This document shows positions 63,452-64,000 of a stretch of DNA of 64,000 nt, one piece after another. The notes below the pieces were generated by a model. It saw nothing but the letters and a program-made list of their open reading frames with translations, had not been told where the DNA came from and searched no databases. Each line of letters starts with the position of its first letter. The first letter of the stretch is position 1. The DNA comes from Aquimarina atlantica (GTDB taxonomy: Bacteria > Bacteroidota > Bacteroidia > Flavobacteriales > Flavobacteriaceae). The stretch spans positions 62,001 through 126,000 of the forward strand of contig NZ_AQRA01000008.1 of assembly GCF_000626715.1 (NCBI RefSeq). Reading direction: 5' to 3'. The translations under genes and the position numbers were made by a program.

Positions 63452-64000
63452 ATGTCTAAAGAAAATTATGACACCAAGCTGGCAGTGCTAGAAGCATTAC
63501 CACAAGAAGCGGTAAAATCACCAACTATTCCTGTAGATGTATTTATGCAAGAGGCCGAAAACTTATTTGTATGGGCAGAAGAGGATAAAGAAACCTTACT
63601 TGCCAAAGGATTAGATTGGCAGATGTATGGAGAAGATTTACCTACCCGAACCGGGGCATGCAGATATGCCCAGGCGGTATGGATGAAAGAGCGGTATAGC
63701 CAGGAAGAAGCAGCCAAAGCCTGGCGGGAAGAATCTCCCAAAGCCTACGAATTTAGAAACGACCTGCTTGCCGATTTGCGGTTTGCGTTTCGTAAACGAT
63801 TGGATTTGCTGGCCCGTGTACGTGCTATTCCCGATGGAGAAGGCGATGCCGATATGATCCAGGATTTGATGGATATTAGTGTATTGGGTAAAGCCAATAT
63901 AGCAGAGCTAGAAAAAGCGAAGTATGATCTTAGCAACTTTGATGTGGCAGCACAAAAATCGGATGCCCTGGCAGAATTGCTGGCCAAAGCCAATGGGGCG
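63452..64000 (+). CDS. Unrecognised protein, 3' end outside window
   Basis: 183 codons without a stop reach the right edge. The start ATG follows repeat R2 and a weak promoter-like stretch. The protein begins MSKENYDTKLAVLEALPQEA and is acidic and helical, rich in Ala, Glu, Leu and Lys, with LDWQMYGEDLPTRTGACRYA and a later KRLDLLARVRAIPDGEGDAD. No signal peptide or known domain seen. GC content looks clearly higher than its neighbours, with many CTG, GCC and TGG codons, so it may be transferred or highly expressed. Minus-strand open frames here are shadows. Confidence 0.75.
   Translation, partial: MSKENYDTKLAVLEALPQEAVKSPTIPVDVFMQEAENLFVWAEEDKETLLAKGLDWQMYGEDLPTRTGACRYAQAVWMKERYSQEEAAKAWREESPKAYEFRNDLLADLRFAFRKRLDLLARVRAIPDGEGDADMIQDLMDISVLGKANIAELEKAKYDLSNFDVAAQKSDALAELLAKANGA

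Noticed and set aside
63466..63993. Two minus-strand frames at the right edge
   Set aside because: Serine/alanine-rich shadows of the better-supported plus-strand gene that runs off the window.
1..64000. CRISPR array, rRNA, tRNA, insertion sequences
   Set aside because: No regularly spaced short repeats, no cloverleaf or rRNA stretches noticed, and no transposase-like protein among the frames.

Overview
The window looks like chromosome from a member of the Flavobacteriaceae (Bacteroidota), probably marine. It is AT-rich. Many genes have no Shine-Dalgarno sequence, several appear to start at TTG or GTG, and Bacteroidota-type -7 elements (TAnnTTTG) lie in several gaps. Family-level markers include a SprE/PorW-type gliding/type IX secretion lipoprotein, an ATP synthase operon without beta and epsilon genes, and DUF4292, DUF4254, DUF5687 and DUF6427-type proteins. 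I cannot name the genus from sequence alone.

Layout. 0-11.8 kb: the end of a plus-strand exopolysaccharide/capsule cluster (two GT4 glycosyltransferases, Gfo/Idh oxidoreductase, bi-domain oxidoreductase, heparinase-like protein, WecA-type initiating transferase, UDP-glucose dehydrogenase, UDP-glucuronate decarboxylase, O-antigen ligase/polymerase). Together the last enzymes give UDP-GlcA and UDP-xylose and a lipid-linked polymer. 11.9-20.1 kb: purD and a perfect 52-bp palindromic terminator, then DUF6341/DUF6427-like membrane proteins, DUF4254 and a GT9 heptosyltransferase-like protein, a ferredoxin-reductase hybrid, and a DUF5687 permease with its ABC ATPase. 20.2-22.1 kb: a small minus-strand locus with an 8-cysteine exported protein, a membrane-anchored AraC regulator and a double-glycine-leader peptide with a knottin-like cysteine pattern. 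22.5-31.8 kb: sprE, bactofilin, atpZ-like, DUF6168-like and atpBEFHAG. 32-43.9 kb: lipoprotein, M1 aminopeptidase, flippase, dut, sugar nucleotidyltransferase, TPR protein, DUF4292, EnvC-like protein, thioesterase, HU/SPOR protein and dprA.

43.9-63.1 kb is an accessory block in which every gene is on the minus strand. It begins with an AraC/GyrI-like regulator and a desaturase operon that share an almost identical 18-bp upstream site; that operon starts with an overlooked 59-residue membrane protein. It continues with NTF2-like proteins, two Crp/Fnr regulators, a nitroreductase-GNAT-YdcZ run, a threonine-aldolase-like enzyme, DUF2750, a porin coupled to a serine hydrolase, DUF418, a second serine hydrolase, a tail-fibre-like protein and a methyltransferase. 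This block carries a 655-bp duplication with a lipoprotein gene, a dispersed upstream repeat with an AT palindrome, 119-bp direct repeats flanking the methyltransferase, and a probable gene remnant. The last 550 bases are the start of an unrecognised plus-strand gene that runs off the window.

The best candidates for something new are the double-glycine/knottin-like peptide locus near 22 kb, the repeat-bounded methyltransferase and its repeat family at 48-63 kb, and the AraC/desaturase regulon at 44-46 kb. No rRNA, tRNA, CRISPR array, transposase or integrase was seen. All family names rest on reading motifs by eye; no database search was run.
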